A stretch of 64,000 nt of DNA, from assembly GCF_009834545.1 (NCBI RefSeq), contig NZ_CP019427.1, positions 5,949,001 through 6,013,000 on the forward strand, written 5' to 3'. Shown here piece by piece: positions 7,877 through 18,783 of the stretch. The first letter of the stretch is position 1. Each line of letters begins with the position of its first letter. This stretch comes from Pseudomonas sp. S04 (GTDB taxonomy: Bacteria; Pseudomonadota; Gammaproteobacteria; Pseudomonadales; Pseudomonadaceae). Under the pieces are notes generated by a model. That model was not told the DNA's origin. It worked only from the letters and a program-made list of their open reading frames with translations, and ran no database searches. Both the position numbers and the translations under genes were made by a program.

Positions 7877-9274
7877 ATGAGCAACACAACCCGCGTCGCC
7901 CCTGCATTTCCCGACAGCATCTTTCGCGCCTACGATATCCGTGGCGTGGTCCCGCAGACCCTGACCGCTGAAACGGCCTACTGGATCGGTCGCGCCATCG
8001 GCGCCCAGACCCTGGCCCAGGATGAGCCGAACATCAGCGTCGGTCGTGACGGCCGCCTGTCCGGTCCGGAACTGGTCGAGCAACTGATCCAGGGCCTGGC
8101 CGATGCCGGCTGCCATGTCAGCGACGTCGGCCTGGTGCCAACCCCGGCGCTGTACTACGCCGCCAACGTCCTCGCGGGCAAGTCCGGGGTGATGCTCACC
8201 GGCAGCCATAACCCGTCGGACTACAACGGCTTCAAAATCGTGATCGCTGGCGACACCCTGGCCAACGAACAGATTCAGGCCCTGCACCAGCGCCTGAAAA
8301 GCAACAACCTGACTAGCGGCCAAGGCAGCATCACCAAGGTCGAGATTCTCGATCGCTACAGCGCCCAGATTGTCCAGGACATCAAGCTCGCACGCCGCCT
8401 GAAAGTGGTGGTTGACTGCGGTAACGGCGCTGCCGGCGTGATTGCCCCACAGCTGATCGAGGCCCTGAATTGCGAAGTGATCCCGCTGTTCTGCGAAGTC
8501 GACGGCAACTTCCCCAACCATCACCCGGACCCGGGCAAACCGGAAAACCTGGTGGACCTGATCGCCAAGGTCAAGCAAACCAATGCCGACCTGGGCCTGG
8601 CCTTCGACGGTGATGGTGACCGTGTCGGCGTAGTGACCAATACCGGCGACATCGTGTTCCCGGACCGCCTGCTGATGCTGTTTGCCAAGGACGTGGTAGC
8701 ACGCAACCCGGACGCCGAGATCATCTTCGACGTCAAATGCACCCGTCGCCTGACCCCGCTGATCAAGGAGTACGGCGGTCGACCACTGATGTGGAAAACC
8801 GGTCACTCGCTGATCAAGAAAAAAATGAAGCAGACCGGCGCCCTGCTCGCTGGCGAAATGAGCGGGCACATCTTCTTCAAGGAGCGCTGGTTCGGTTTCG
8901 ACGACGGCATCTACAGCGCCGCTCGCCTGCTGGAGATCCTCAGCCAGGAGAAATCCACGGCCCAGGAACTGTTCGAGACCTTCCCGAACGATATTTCTAC
9001 GCCGGAAATCAATATCCATGTGACCGAAGAGAGCAAATTCAGCATCATTGATGCACTGCACGACGCCCAGTGGGGCGACGGCGCCGACCTGACCACCATC
9101 GACGGTGTACGGGTCGACTACGCCAAGGGCTGGGGCCTGGTTCGCGCCTCCAACACCACACCGGTGCTGGTGCTGCGCTTCGAGGCCGACGACGAGGCCG
9201 AATTGCAGCGCATCAAGGATGTGTTCCACGCTCAACTGAAACGTGTCGCACCTGACCTCCAACTCCCGTTTTGA
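7877..9274 (+). CDS. algC: Phosphomannomutase/phosphoglucomutase AlgC
   Basis: This 465-residue alpha-D-phosphohexomutase has the phosphoserine loop TGSHNPSDYNG (Ser110), the metal loop FDGDGDRVG near residue 245 and the sugar-specificity loop GEMSGHIFF. It interconverts mannose- and glucose-6-phosphate with the 1-phosphates, feeding alginate, LPS and other polysaccharides. An in-frame GTG at 7874 directly precedes the ATG at 7877; the GGAG site at 7862-7865 suits either. It has the classic ~465-residue length, without the long N-terminal extension annotated in PAO1. Confidence 0.97.
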   Translation: MSNTTRVAPAFPDSIFRAYDIRGVVPQTLTAETAYWIGRAIGAQTLAQDEPNISVGRDGRLSGPELVEQLIQGLADAGCHVSDVGLVPTPALYYAANVLAGKSGVMLTGSHNPSDYNGFKIVIAGDTLANEQIQALHQRLKSNNLTSGQGSITKVEILDRYSAQIVQDIKLARRLKVVVDCGNGAAGVIAPQLIEALNCEVIPLFCEVDGNFPNHHPDPGKPENLVDLIAKVKQTNADLGLAFDGDGDRVGVVTNTGDIVFPDRLLMLFAKDVVARNPDAEIIFDVKCTRRLTPLIKEYGGRPLMWKTGHSLIKKKMKQTGALLAGEMSGHIFFKERWFGFDDGIYSAARLLEILSQEKSTAQELFETFPNDISTPEINIHVTEESKFSIIDALHDAQWGDGADLTTIDGVRVDYAKGWGLVRASNTTPVLVLRFEADDEAELQRIKDVFHAQLKRVAPDLQLPF

Positions 9275-9313
9275 TTATTTGAAGCGCCTTTTACACAAGT
9301 GCCGGAGCCCTGA

Positions 9314-10219
<906 letters not shown>

Positions 10220-10234
10220 GCGCTGGCACCTGCA

Positions 10235-10274
10235 AAAAGACCCCGCTCAGCCTGGCTGAGCGGGGTCTTTTTTT
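10235..10274 (+). terminator. Intrinsic terminator between argB and pyrE
   Basis: GACCCCGCTCAG and CTGAGCGGGGTC form a GC-rich stem preceded by an A-run and followed by seven Ts. It lies between convergent argB and pyrE and can act in both directions. Confidence 0.9.
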
Positions 10275-10299
10275 GCCTGCGGTCCTACAGGGCGGCGTA

Positions 10300-10944
10300 T
10301 CAGACGCCGAACTGCGCGCGGTAGGCTTCTACGGCTGGCAGATGCTGCTTGAGCTGAGGATCATCGGCCAGGAACTCCAGGACCTGGTTCAACGAAACGA
10401 TGCTGATCACCGGAATCGCGAAGTCACGCTCCACTTCCTGGATCGCCGACAGTTCGCCATTGCCGCGCTCCTGACGGTTGAGGGCGATCAACACGCCAGC
10501 GGCCTTGGCACCGTCCTGGGAAGCGATGATCTGCATCACTTCACGGATCGCGGTGCCCGCGGTAATCACGTCGTCGATGATCAGCACTTCGCCGGTCAGC
10601 GGCGCGCCAACCAAGCTACCGCCCTCGCCGTGGGCCTTGGCTTCCTTGCGGTTGAAGCACCATGGCAGGTCACGGTCGTGGTGTTCAGCCAGGGCCACTG
10701 CGGTGGTGGCCGCCAACGGGATGCCCTTGTACGCCGGACCAAACAGCACGTCGAAGGCAATACCGCTCTCGACAATGGCCGCCGCATAGAAGCGACCCAG
10801 CTGCGCCAAGGCGCTGCCGGAGTTGAACAGGCCGGCATTAAAGAAGTAAGGGCTGGTGCGCCCGGACTTCAGGGTGAACTCACCGAAGCGCAAAACGCCG
10901 CGATCGATGGCAAAACGAATGAAATCGCGCTGATACGCTTGCAT
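10300..10944 (-). CDS. pyrE: Orotate phosphoribosyltransferase
   Basis: The start is taken as the ATG at 10944 ([13 protein letters not shown]), giving 214 residues, close to the usual 213. The PRPP-binding motif [16 protein letters not shown] is present near residue 120. The enzyme converts orotate and PRPP to OMP in pyrimidine synthesis. It is divergent from crc, with 82 bp between the two starts, the conserved Pseudomonas arrangement. Confidence 0.96.
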   Translation of the reverse strand: MQAYQRDFIRFAIDRGVLRFGEFTLKSGRTSPYFFNAGLFNSGSALAQLGRFYAAAIVESGIAFDVLFGPAYKGIPLAATTAVALAEHHDRDLPWCFNRKEAKAHGEGGSLVGAPLTGEVLIIDDVITAGTAIREVMQIIASQDGAKAAGVLIALNRQERGNGELSAIQEVERDFAIPVISIVSLNQVLEFLADDPQLKQHLPAVEAYRAQFGV

Positions 10945-11026
10945 GCAAAAAACCCCAAATACCACGGATTTAGCTAATTAGCTTGACGCCGTGTATCATA
11001 CACGCACGCGATTTTTGGGGCCATTT

Positions 11027-11806
11027 ATGCGGATCATCAGTGTGAACGTCAATGGTATTCAGGCGGCAGTCGAGCGCGGTTTGCTCAGTTGGCTGCAAGC
11101 CCAGAATGCCGACGTCATCTGCCTGCAGGACACCCGCGCCTCCGCCTTTGAACTGGACGATCCAGCCTTCCAACTGGATGGCTACTTCCTTTATGCCTGC
11201 GATGCCGAAGTCCCCGCCCAAGGTGGCGTGGCTTTGTATTCGCGGCTGCAACCGAAGGCTGTCATCAGCGGTCTCGGTTTCGAGACGGCCGACCGCTACG
11301 GGCGCTACCTGCAAGCCGATTTCGACAAGGTCAGCATCGCGACCTTGCTGCTCCCTTCGGGGCAGAACGGCGATGAAGACTTGAACCAGAAGTTCAAGCT
11401 AATGGACGATTTCGCCCGTTATCTGGATAAACAGCGGCGCAAGCGGCGCGAGTACATTTATTGTGGCTCGCTGTACGTGGCGCAACAGAAGCTGGATATC
11501 AAGAACTGGCGCGACAGCCAGCAATCCCCGGGCTTCCTGGCACCTGAGCGTGCCTGGATGGACGAGATTGTCGGCAACATGGGTTATGTCGACGCCCTGC
11601 GCGAAGTCAGCCGTGAAGGCGACCAGTACAGCTGGTGGCCAGACAACGAACAGGCTGAGATGCTCAACCTGGGCTGGCGCTTCGACTACCAGCTGTTGAC
11701 CCCAGGCCTGCGCCGCTTTGTTCGCAGTGCACGCCTGCCACGTCAACCGCGGTTCTCGCAGCACGCACCGCTGATCGTGGACTACGACTGGACGCTGACC
11801 ATCTAG
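11027..11806 (+). CDS. crc: Catabolite repression control protein Crc
   Basis: From the ATG at 11027 the product has 259 residues, the length of P. aeruginosa Crc. The fold is the exonuclease III family, but the catalytic signatures are altered: the glutamate motif reads CLQDTRA, the usual GDxN reads CGSLY, and the usual SDHxP reads SQHAP. That fits the established view that Crc is not a nuclease but a partner of Hfq in translational repression of catabolic mRNAs. It is divergent from pyrE and is followed by a strong terminator. Confidence 0.95.
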   Translation: MRIISVNVNGIQAAVERGLLSWLQAQNADVICLQDTRASAFELDDPAFQLDGYFLYACDAEVPAQGGVALYSRLQPKAVISGLGFETADRYGRYLQADFDKVSIATLLLPSGQNGDEDLNQKFKLMDDFARYLDKQRRKRREYIYCGSLYVAQQKLDIKNWRDSQQSPGFLAPERAWMDEIVGNMGYVDALREVSREGDQYSWWPDNEQAEMLNLGWRFDYQLLTPGLRRFVRSARLPRQPRFSQHAPLIVDYDWTLTI

Positions 11807-11825
11807 GCGTCGTTTCGCAAGACAC

Positions 11826-11856
11826 AAAAAAGCCGACAGCGATGTCGGCTTTTTTG
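11826..11856 (+). terminator. Intrinsic terminator of crc
   Basis: AGCCGACA and TGTCGGCT form the stem around a GCGA loop, with six As before and six Ts after. It directly follows the crc stop codon. Confidence 0.9.
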
Positions 11857-11943
11857 TGGGAGCGGGATTGCCCGCGATGAGGCCATGACCTTCAGCCCAT
11901 GTGCTGCCTGCCAGATCGCTATCGCGGGCAAGCCCGCTCCCAC
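11856..11943. repeat. Pseudomonas REP pair (inverted)
   Basis: GTGGGAGCGGG at the left and CCCGCTCCCAC at the right are inverted ends, each followed inward by a GCCCGCGAT/ATCGCGGGC segment. This is the typical paired REP element of fluorescent pseudomonads. It lies between convergent crc and the DUF4870 gene. Confidence 0.85.
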
Positions 11944-11961
11944 CGGCAACGCACCTGGTTA

Positions 11962-12330
11962 TTATTTGATCAGTCGCCAGGTGAACGGGTAGCGATACAC
12001 CTGCCCCTCATTGGCCTTGACTCCGGCAATGATGGTCAGCACCAACGCGCCAATGGCCAATAGGCCAAACAAGAAGAAGCCGATCACCACCACCATCAAC
12101 AGCAGGCAGATTGCCGAGGCAATGGCCACGCTGATCTGGAAATTCAGCGCCTCCTTGCCCTGGTCGTCGATGAACGGGTCCATCTCACGCTTCATCTGCC
12201 ACAGAATCAGCGGGCCGATCAGCGAGCCGAAGGGCACCCAGATCCCCAGCAAGGCCGAGAGATGACAGAACATCGCCCACTGGCGAACCTCACGGCTCGG
12301 CACGGGCAGCGGCAGTTGCTCATCACTCAT
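11962..12330 (-). CDS. DUF4870 (Tic20-like) small membrane protein
   Basis: This 122-residue protein has an N-terminal cytosolic segment and about three hydrophobic stretches (residues about 20-45, 68-90 and 90-108). The WAMFCHLSALLGIWVPFG and NFQISVAIA parts match DUF4870 family proteins. Their function is unknown. In PAO1 a gene of this type also sits between crc and rph. It is separated from rph by 29 bp on the same strand and may be co-transcribed with it. Confidence 0.85.
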   Translation of the reverse strand: MSDEQLPLPVPSREVRQWAMFCHLSALLGIWVPFGSLIGPLILWQMKREMDPFIDDQGKEALNFQISVAIASAICLLLMVVVIGFFLFGLLAIGALVLTIIAGVKANEGQVYRYPFTWRLIK

Positions 12331-12359
12331 GACACTCTCCTTGCTGGCGACCGGAACAA

Positions 12360-13082
12360 TCAGTCAGCCAGCGCAGCCTGTTGCAGGTCGAAAATCTCGG
12401 CCATGCCTTTTTTCGCCAGTTCCAGCATCGCGGTCAGCTCTTCAGGCTGGAACGGCGCGCCTTCGGCGGTGCCCTGCACTTCGATGAAACCACCGGTGCT
12501 GGTCATCACCACGTTCAGGTCGGTCTCGGCTGCCGAATCTTCCAGGTAGTCCAGGTCCAGCACTGGCTCGCCCTGGTACATGCCCACCGACACGGCTGCG
12601 ATCATTTGCTTGAGCGGGTCGCCGCCTTTCAGGCCGCCACGCTTCTTGATCACTTTCAAGGCATCGACCAAGGCCACCATGGCGCCGGTGATCGAGGCAG
12701 TACGAGTACCGCCGTCGGCCTGGATCACGTCGCAATCGACGTACAGGGTCACATCGCCAAGTTTCGACATATCCAGCGCAGCGCGCAGCGAACGGCCGAT
12801 CAGGCGCTGGATTTCCAGGGTGCGGCCGCCTTGCTTGCCACGGCTCGCTTCACGCTGGTTACGTTCACCGGTGGCGCGCGGCAGCATGCCGTACTCGGCG
12901 GTCAACCAGCCCTGGCCCTGGCCCTTGAGGAAGCGCGGTACGCCGTTCTCGACGCTGACGGTGCAGATCACCTTGGTATCACCGAACTCGACCAGTACAG
13001 ATCCCTCGGCATGTTTGGTGTAGTTGCGGGTGATGCGGATCGAGCGAAGCTGATCGGCAGCGCGACCACTTGGACGTTTCAT
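12360..13082 (-). CDS. rph: Ribonuclease PH
   Basis: The ATG at 13082 gives 240 residues starting [13 protein letters not shown], the standard RNase PH length and start. The protein is a hexameric phosphorolytic exoribonuclease that trims the 3' ends of tRNA precursors. Conserved stretches include [34 protein letters not shown] and [16 protein letters not shown]. It is divergent from yicC. Confidence 0.97.
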   Translation of the reverse strand: MKRPSGRAADQLRSIRITRNYTKHAEGSVLVEFGDTKVICTVSVENGVPRFLKGQGQGWLTAEYGMLPRATGERNQREASRGKQGGRTLEIQRLIGRSLRAALDMSKLGDVTLYVDCDVIQADGGTRTASITGAMVALVDALKVIKKRGGLKGGDPLKQMIAAVSVGMYQGEPVLDLDYLEDSAAETDLNVVMTSTGGFIEVQGTAEGAPFQPEELTAMLELAKKGMAEIFDLQQAALAD

Positions 13083-13350
13083 AGGGGATACCTGTACGAA
13101 GGACGGAAATCTGCCGAGCATTATAGGGCGGCCGGGCACGCCTGGGCACTTCTAAAAAAAACCGGCGACGAGCGAGGGCTCTGCAGCGCACGCTGCGACG
13201 AGCTGCAGCGCTTTGTCGCACGCCTCGTTTGGGAGCTCCCGCTGCACTGCGCTACAATCGCGCGCCTTTGTTGCCTGTGGGCTTTAATTCATTCAAGCAG
13301 GTCCGCCGAACCCCGGGGTTCGCTAGCGACCTGCATCGCGAGGTACCGCC

Positions 13351-14214
13351 ATGGTGCACAGCATGACCGCCTTTGCCCGCGTCGAAAAAGCCGGCAGCCA
13401 GGGCACCCTGAGCTGGGAGTTGCGCTCGGTCAACAGCCGCTATCTGGAACCGCACCTGCGCCTGCCAGAGTCCTTCCGCGACCTCGAAGGCAACGTGCGC
13501 GAGGCTCTGCGCCAGGGCCTGTCGCGAGGCAAGCTCGAATGCACCCTGCGTTTTACCGAAGAAACCGCCGGCAAGGCGCTGCAGGTTGACCGCGAGCGCG
13601 CCGCGCAACTGATCGCCGCCGCCGAAACCATTGCCAGCCTGATCAGCAATCCCGCGGCACTCAACCCGCTGGAAGTGCTGGCCTGGCCGGGAGTCCTGGT
13701 GGCCGATGCCAGCGACCCGCAAGCGCTGAATGCCGAGGCGCTGGCGCTGTTCAACCAGGGCCTCAAGGAGCTCAAGGCTGGCCGCGAGCGCGAAGGCGCG
13801 GAGTTGGCGCGACTGATCAGCGAGCGCCTGAGCGCCATTGAAGAAGACGTCGTGACCCTGCGCGAACTGGTCCCGCAGATGCTCGCCACCCAGCGCCAGA
13901 AAGTCCTCGACCGCTTTGCCGACATGCAGGCCGAACTCGACCCGCAGCGCCTGGAGCAGGAAATGGTCATGCTCGCGCAAAAGAGCGACGTTGCCGAGGA
14001 ACTGGACCGCCTGAGCACCCACATCATTGAAGTTCGCCGCGTCCTCAAGTCCGGCGGCGCCGCCGGCCGGCGCCTGGACTTCCTGATGCAGGAGCTCAAC
14101 CGCGAAGCCAACACCCTGGGCTCCAAAGCTTTCGACCCGCGCAGCACCCAGGCTGCGGTCAACCTCAAAGTGTTGATCGAGCAAATGCGCGAACAAGTGC
14201 AGAACATTGAGTAA
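13351..14214 (+). CDS. yicC: YicC family endoribonuclease
   Basis: This 287-residue protein begins MVHSMTAFARVEKAG, typical for YicC/YloC. It has the N-terminal YicC_N domain (about residues 1-155) and the C-terminal DUF1732 part ending in AAVNLKVLIEQMREQVQNIE, as in E. coli YicC, which has been described as an endoribonuclease acting on small RNAs. It is encoded divergently from rph and directly upstream of gmk (12-bp gap), a conserved order. Confidence 0.93.
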   Translation: MVHSMTAFARVEKAGSQGTLSWELRSVNSRYLEPHLRLPESFRDLEGNVREALRQGLSRGKLECTLRFTEETAGKALQVDRERAAQLIAAAETIASLISNPAALNPLEVLAWPGVLVADASDPQALNAEALALFNQGLKELKAGREREGAELARLISERLSAIEEDVVTLRELVPQMLATQRQKVLDRFADMQAELDPQRLEQEMVMLAQKSDVAEELDRLSTHIIEVRRVLKSGGAAGRRLDFLMQELNREANTLGSKAFDPRSTQAAVNLKVLIEQMREQVQNIE

Positions 14215-14847
<633 letters not shown>

Positions 14848-14913
14848 ACAGCACTTCCCAAAACCGCTGCAAGGGCTTTACATTGGCACTTGCAGCGCGT
14901 TGAAGAGCTTGGT

Positions 14914-14955
14914 TAAAAAATCAGCGCTTCCCTAATCGCTGGTGATTTTTTAAAC
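14914..14955 (+). terminator. Probable terminator after gmk
   Basis: AAAAAATCA plus GCG on the left pair with CGC and TGATTTTTT on the right, ending in a T-run. It lies between gmk and rpoZ, which suggests that rpoZ has at least some independent transcription. Confidence 0.65.
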
Positions 14956-15014
14956 TGTTGAGTCCGCTCGCCCAACCGGGCAGCGCGCATATTGCATTCG
15001 CTCCGAGGAATACC

Positions 15015-15278
15015 ATGGCCCGCGTAACCGTTGAAGACTGCCTAGAACACGTGGAAAACCGCTTTGAGCTGGTCATGCTCTCTACCAAGCGTGCCCGTCA
15101 ACTGGCCACCGGCGGCAAAGAGCCACTGGTCCAGTGGGAAAACGACAAGCCTACCGTTGTCGCCCTGCGTGAAATCGCCGAAGGCCTGATGAGCTACGAG
15201 TTCATCGCCAATGCTGAAATCGTCGAAGACGAACCGCTGTTCGCAGCGTTCGAGGACGAGTCCAACGAGGCCGTCTAA
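15015..15278 (+). CDS. rpoZ: RNA polymerase omega subunit
   Basis: The ATG at 15015 follows the CCGAGGAA ribosome site and gives 87 residues starting [20 protein letters not shown], the omega N-terminus. Omega helps assemble the beta-prime subunit and forms part of the ppGpp-binding site in proteobacteria. It is followed 57 bp later by spoT, the conserved gmk-rpoZ-spoT order that places omega next to the ppGpp enzyme. Confidence 0.97.
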   Translation: MARVTVEDCLEHVENRFELVMLSTKRARQLATGGKEPLVQWENDKPTVVALREIAEGLMSYEFIANAEIVEDEPLFAAFEDESNEAV

Positions 15279-15335
15279 GCCTATGCCTGGTCGACGTAGC
15301 ACGGCGCGGGATCACAGCCATCGGCAGGAGTCATC

Positions 15336-17441
15336 ATGCCGAGCATAGACGCCCTCGCCGATCGCTTATCGACCTACCTCGGCAATGACCAGGTCAACCT
15401 GGTCCGCCGAGCGTATTTCTACGCCGAACAAGCCCACGACGGCCAACGCCGCCGCAGTGGCGAGGCGTACGTCACGCATCCTCTTGCCGTGGCCAATATT
15501 CTTGCCGACATGCACATGGACCATCAGAGCCTGATGGCGGCAATGCTGCATGACGTGATCGAAGACACCGGTATTGCCAAGGAAGCGCTGCAAGCGCAGT
15601 TCGGCGAAACCGTGGCCGAATTGGTCGATGGGGTCAGCAAACTGACCCAGATGAATTTCGAGACCAAGGCTGAGGCCCAAGCGGAAAACTTCCAGAAGAT
15701 GGCCATGGCCATGGCGCGCGACATTCGCGTGATCCTGGTCAAGCTGGCCGACCGCCTGCACAACATGCGTACGCTGGAAGTGCTGTCCGGTGAAAAACGC
15801 CGGCGCATCGCCAAGGAAACCCTGGAAATCTATGCCCCCATTGCCAACCGGCTGGGCATGCACGCCATCCGCATAGAGTTCGAAGACCTCGGCTTCAAGG
15901 CCATGCACCCAATGCGTTCCGCGCGGATCAACCAGGCCGTTAAACGCGCCCGGGGCAACCGCAAGGAAATCGTCAACAAGATCGAAGAGTCCTTGAGCCA
16001 CTGCCTGGCCATCGATGAAATCCAGGGCGAAGTCAGCGGCCGACAGAAACACCTCTACGGCATCTACAAAAAAATGCGCGGCAAACGTCGGGCCTTCAAC
16101 GAGATCATGGACGTCTACGCGTTCCGGATCATCGTCGACAAGGTCGATACCTGCTACCGCGTGCTAGGCGCTGTACATAATTTGTACAAACCACTGCCGG
16201 GGCGCTTCAAGGATTACATCGCAATCCCCAAGGCCAACGGCTACCAGTCGCTGCACACCACGCTGTTCGGCATGCACGGCGTACCGATCGAGATCCAGAT
16301 CCGTACCCGTGAAATGGAAGAGATGGCCAACAATGGCATCGCCGCGCACTGGCTGTACAAGTCCAGCGGTGACGAGCAGCCAAAAGGCACCCATGCCCGC
16401 GCCCGCCAGTGGGTCAAGGGCGTGCTGGAAATGCAGCAACGCGCCGGCAACTCGCTGGAATTCATTGAAAGCGTGAAGATCGACCTGTTCCCGGACGAGG
16501 TCTACGTATTCACGCCCAAAGGCCGGATCATGGAGCTGCCCAAAGGCTCCACGGCGGTCGACTTCGCCTACGCGGTGCACACCGACGTCGGCAACAGCTG
16601 CATCGCCTGCCGGATCAACCGCCGCCTGGCACCGCTGTCCGAGCCCCTGCAAAGCGGCTCCACGGTCGAGATCGTCAGCGCCCCGGGCGCTCGACCGAAT
16701 CCGGCGTGGCTCAACTTTGTAGTCACCGGCAAGGCACGCACCCACATCCGCCATGCCCTGAAACTGCAACGCCGTTCCGAATCCATCAGCCTCGGCGAAC
16801 GCCTGCTGAACAAGGTGCTCAACGGCTTTGACAGCTCGCTGGAAAAAATCCCGGCCGAGCGGGTCAAGGCCATGCTCGCCGAGTACCGCCTCGAACTGAT
16901 CGAAGACCTGCTCGAAGACATCGGCCTGGGCAATCGCATGGCCTATGTCGTGGCCCGCCGCCTGCTGGGCGAAGGCGAACAACTGCCCAGCCCGGAAGGT
17001 CCGCTGGCGATCCGCGGCACCGAAGGCCTGGTGCTCAGCTACGCCAAGTGCTGCACGCCGATTCCGGGCGACCCGATCGTCGGCCACCTGTCCGCGGGCA
17101 AAGGCATGGTCGTGCACCTGGACAACTGCCGCAACATCAGCGAAATCCGCCACAACCCGGAAAAATGCATCCAGTTGTCTTGGGCCAAGGATGTCACCGG
17201 CGAATTCAACGTCGAGCTGCGCGTCGAACTGGAACACCAGCGCGGCCTGATCGCCCTGTTGGCCAGCAGCGTCAATGCCGCCGACGGCAACATCGAGAAA
17301 ATCAGCATGGACGAACGCGATGGTCGCATCAGCGTGGTTCAACTGGTGGTCAGCGTACACGACCGCGTGCACCTGGCCCGCGTGATCAAGAAACTGCGCG
17401 CCCTGACCGGGGTGATCCGCATCACCCGCATGCGTGCATAG
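15336..17441 (+). CDS. spoT: Bifunctional (p)ppGpp synthetase/hydrolase SpoT
   Basis: This 701-residue RSH protein has, in order, the HD hydrolase domain with MLHDVIEDT near residue 70, the RelA/SpoT synthetase domain with AFRIIVDKVDTCYRVLG and FKDYIAIPKANGYQSLH (about residues 250-310), a TGS domain (about 385-445) and a C-terminal ACT domain. The intact HD motif indicates hydrolase activity. It controls alarmone levels during starvation. It lies in the gmk-rpoZ-spoT-ridA block. Confidence 0.97.
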   Translation: MPSIDALADRLSTYLGNDQVNLVRRAYFYAEQAHDGQRRRSGEAYVTHPLAVANILADMHMDHQSLMAAMLHDVIEDTGIAKEALQAQFGETVAELVDGVSKLTQMNFETKAEAQAENFQKMAMAMARDIRVILVKLADRLHNMRTLEVLSGEKRRRIAKETLEIYAPIANRLGMHAIRIEFEDLGFKAMHPMRSARINQAVKRARGNRKEIVNKIEESLSHCLAIDEIQGEVSGRQKHLYGIYKKMRGKRRAFNEIMDVYAFRIIVDKVDTCYRVLGAVHNLYKPLPGRFKDYIAIPKANGYQSLHTTLFGMHGVPIEIQIRTREMEEMANNGIAAHWLYKSSGDEQPKGTHARARQWVKGVLEMQQRAGNSLEFIESVKIDLFPDEVYVFTPKGRIMELPKGSTAVDFAYAVHTDVGNSCIACRINRRLAPLSEPLQSGSTVEIVSAPGARPNPAWLNFVVTGKARTHIRHALKLQRRSESISLGERLLNKVLNGFDSSLEKIPAERVKAMLAEYRLELIEDLLEDIGLGNRMAYVVARRLLGEGEQLPSPEGPLAIRGTEGLVLSYAKCCTPIPGDPIVGHLSAGKGMVVHLDNCRNISEIRHNPEKCIQLSWAKDVTGEFNVELRVELEHQRGLIALLASSVNAADGNIEKISMDERDGRISVVQLVVSVHDRVHLARVIKKLRALTGVIRITRMRA

Positions 17442-17478
17442 CTCGCTAACGTAGCCAAGCCATTACAAGGAGTCATCA

Positions 17479-17859
17479 ATGACCAAGACAGTTATCACCA
17501 GCGACAAGGCCCCAGCCGCTATCGGCACTTATTCCCAGGCGATCAAGGCCGGCAACACCGTCTACATGTCCGGCCAGATCCCGCTCGACCCAAAAACCAT
17601 GGAACTGGTTGAAGGCTTCGAAGCCCAGACCGTCCAGGTGTTCGAGAACCTCAAGGCAGTAGCAGAAGCTGCCGGCGGTTCCTTCAAGGACATCGTCAAG
17701 CTGAACATCTTCCTCACCGACCTGAGCCACTTCGCCAAGGTCAACGAGATCATGGGCAAGTACTTCGACCAGCCTTACCCTGCCCGCGCCGCCATCGGCG
17801 TGGCTGCCCTGCCAAAGGGCTCCCAGGTTGAAATGGACGCCATTCTGGTAATCGAGTAA
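17479..17859 (+). CDS. ridA: Enamine/imine deaminase RidA
   Basis: This 126-residue YjgF/YER057c/UK114 protein carries the family's arginine in PARAAIGV (Arg103) that contacts the substrate carboxylate, and ends [11 protein letters not shown]. It hydrolyses reactive 2-aminoacrylate and other enamines formed by PLP enzymes. It follows spoT by 37 bp, as in E. coli and many others. A perfect hairpin lies just after the stop. Confidence 0.96.
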   Translation: MTKTVITSDKAPAAIGTYSQAIKAGNTVYMSGQIPLDPKTMELVEGFEAQTVQVFENLKAVAEAAGGSFKDIVKLNIFLTDLSHFAKVNEIMGKYFDQPYPARAAIGVAALPKGSQVEMDAILVIE

Positions 17860-17866
17860 CACGCGC

Positions 17867-17889
17867 GGCGTTACCTGACAGGTAACGCC
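17867..17889 (+). terminator. Hairpin after ridA
   Basis: GGCGTTACCT and AGGTAACGCC are exact complements around a GAC loop, 7 bp after the ridA stop. There is no T-run, so it may act as a partial terminator or RNA-stabilising hairpin before the lipoprotein gene. Confidence 0.6.
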
Positions 17890-17914
17890 GACCCCGCTCC
17901 CAAAGGATTTCCTC

Positions 17915-18655
17915 ATGCGCAAAGCGCTAGCTCTCTCGTTGCTTGCGGTGCTGCTCGGCGGCTGTGCCAGTGACCCTGCCGACCGCGACATCAGCGGCAC
18001 CTGGATCAACCAGGCGGCTATCGATGCCGCAGCCAAGGGCGTTCCGCTGCGTGAAGCCCTGCAAGCCAATGGCCCGAACCTGGAATGGGACATCAACACC
18101 AAGGCCAGCCAGGCGCGCTACACCAATGGCTTTGAAAACATCGAAGGCAAGATCCTCGGCGAACAATCCGGCACCTGGAAGATCGAGGTGTACGGCAGCT
18201 CCGGCAGCGAATTGAAACGCGATGGCAAACAACTGCAACAAGCGGCCAACGACAATGAGCCGGAGCAGACGTTTGACCTGCCCAAGGAAGCCGTTCCCGT
18301 AGGCGCCCCGCTGGGTGCCAGCTTTGAGCGTGCACTTTATTCGGCCTACCTGGGCGGTGGCTGGAAGATCGTCAACGGCCCTGGAGAAGGCAATACTGTG
18401 CAGTTCCAGGCCGACGGCTCAGTGCAGGGTTTGCCGGGTGCCGATCGCTACGCCTTGTGCCTGGCCGGTGATTGCGCGTCGATGAGCGGTGGCAATGACA
18501 CCATCTGGCTGCAACTCAACGAGCAGGGCAACCCATGGATCTTTACCCGCAAGGGCGATGACATGGAGATTTTCCAGGCGGTCAACGGCGCACAGGCCGA
18601 TGAAAAGCCGTCGTTCTCCCCTGGCACCCGCCAGTGGACCCTGGAAAAGCAGTAA
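17915..18655 (+). CDS. Putative lipoprotein of unknown function
   Basis: This 246-residue protein starts MRKALALSLLAVLLGGCAS, a lipoprotein signal with lipobox LGGC, so it should be lipid-anchored. The aspartate two residues further on is not at position +2, so outer-membrane sorting is plausible. The mature part has no family I recognise; it contains SGTW and GTWKIEVYGSSG repeats that suggest beta-strand lipocalin-like folding. It follows ridA by 55 bp and is followed by a REP pair. Confidence 0.75.
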   Translation: MRKALALSLLAVLLGGCASDPADRDISGTWINQAAIDAAAKGVPLREALQANGPNLEWDINTKASQARYTNGFENIEGKILGEQSGTWKIEVYGSSGSELKRDGKQLQQAANDNEPEQTFDLPKEAVPVGAPLGASFERALYSAYLGGGWKIVNGPGEGNTVQFQADGSVQGLPGADRYALCLAGDCASMSGGNDTIWLQLNEQGNPWIFTRKGDDMEIFQAVNGAQADEKPSFSPGTRQWTLEKQ

Positions 18656-18669
18656 GCCGCCAGGAAACG

Positions 18670-18782
18670 GTGGGAGCGAGCCTGCTCGCGTTGAACTCAG
18701 GGCTAACGCATGGACTCAGGCAGCGCGCGTAATCGATGACGTGCATCGCGCGCAGCCGCAATCCCGCCCGGCTCGCTCCCGC
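18670..18782. repeat. Pseudomonas REP pair
   Basis: GTGGGAGCGAGCCTGCTCGCG on the left edge is answered by GGCTCGCTCCCGC on the right edge, with a CGCGCGTAATCGATG core between. It lies between the convergent lipoprotein and epimerase genes. Confidence 0.75.
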
Positions 18783-18783
18783 C

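Noticed and set aside
14886..14902. TTGGCAC-TTGCAG resembling a sigma-54 promoter before rpoZ
   Set aside because: The GG and GC elements lack the required spacing, so it does not fit a -24/-12 promoter.
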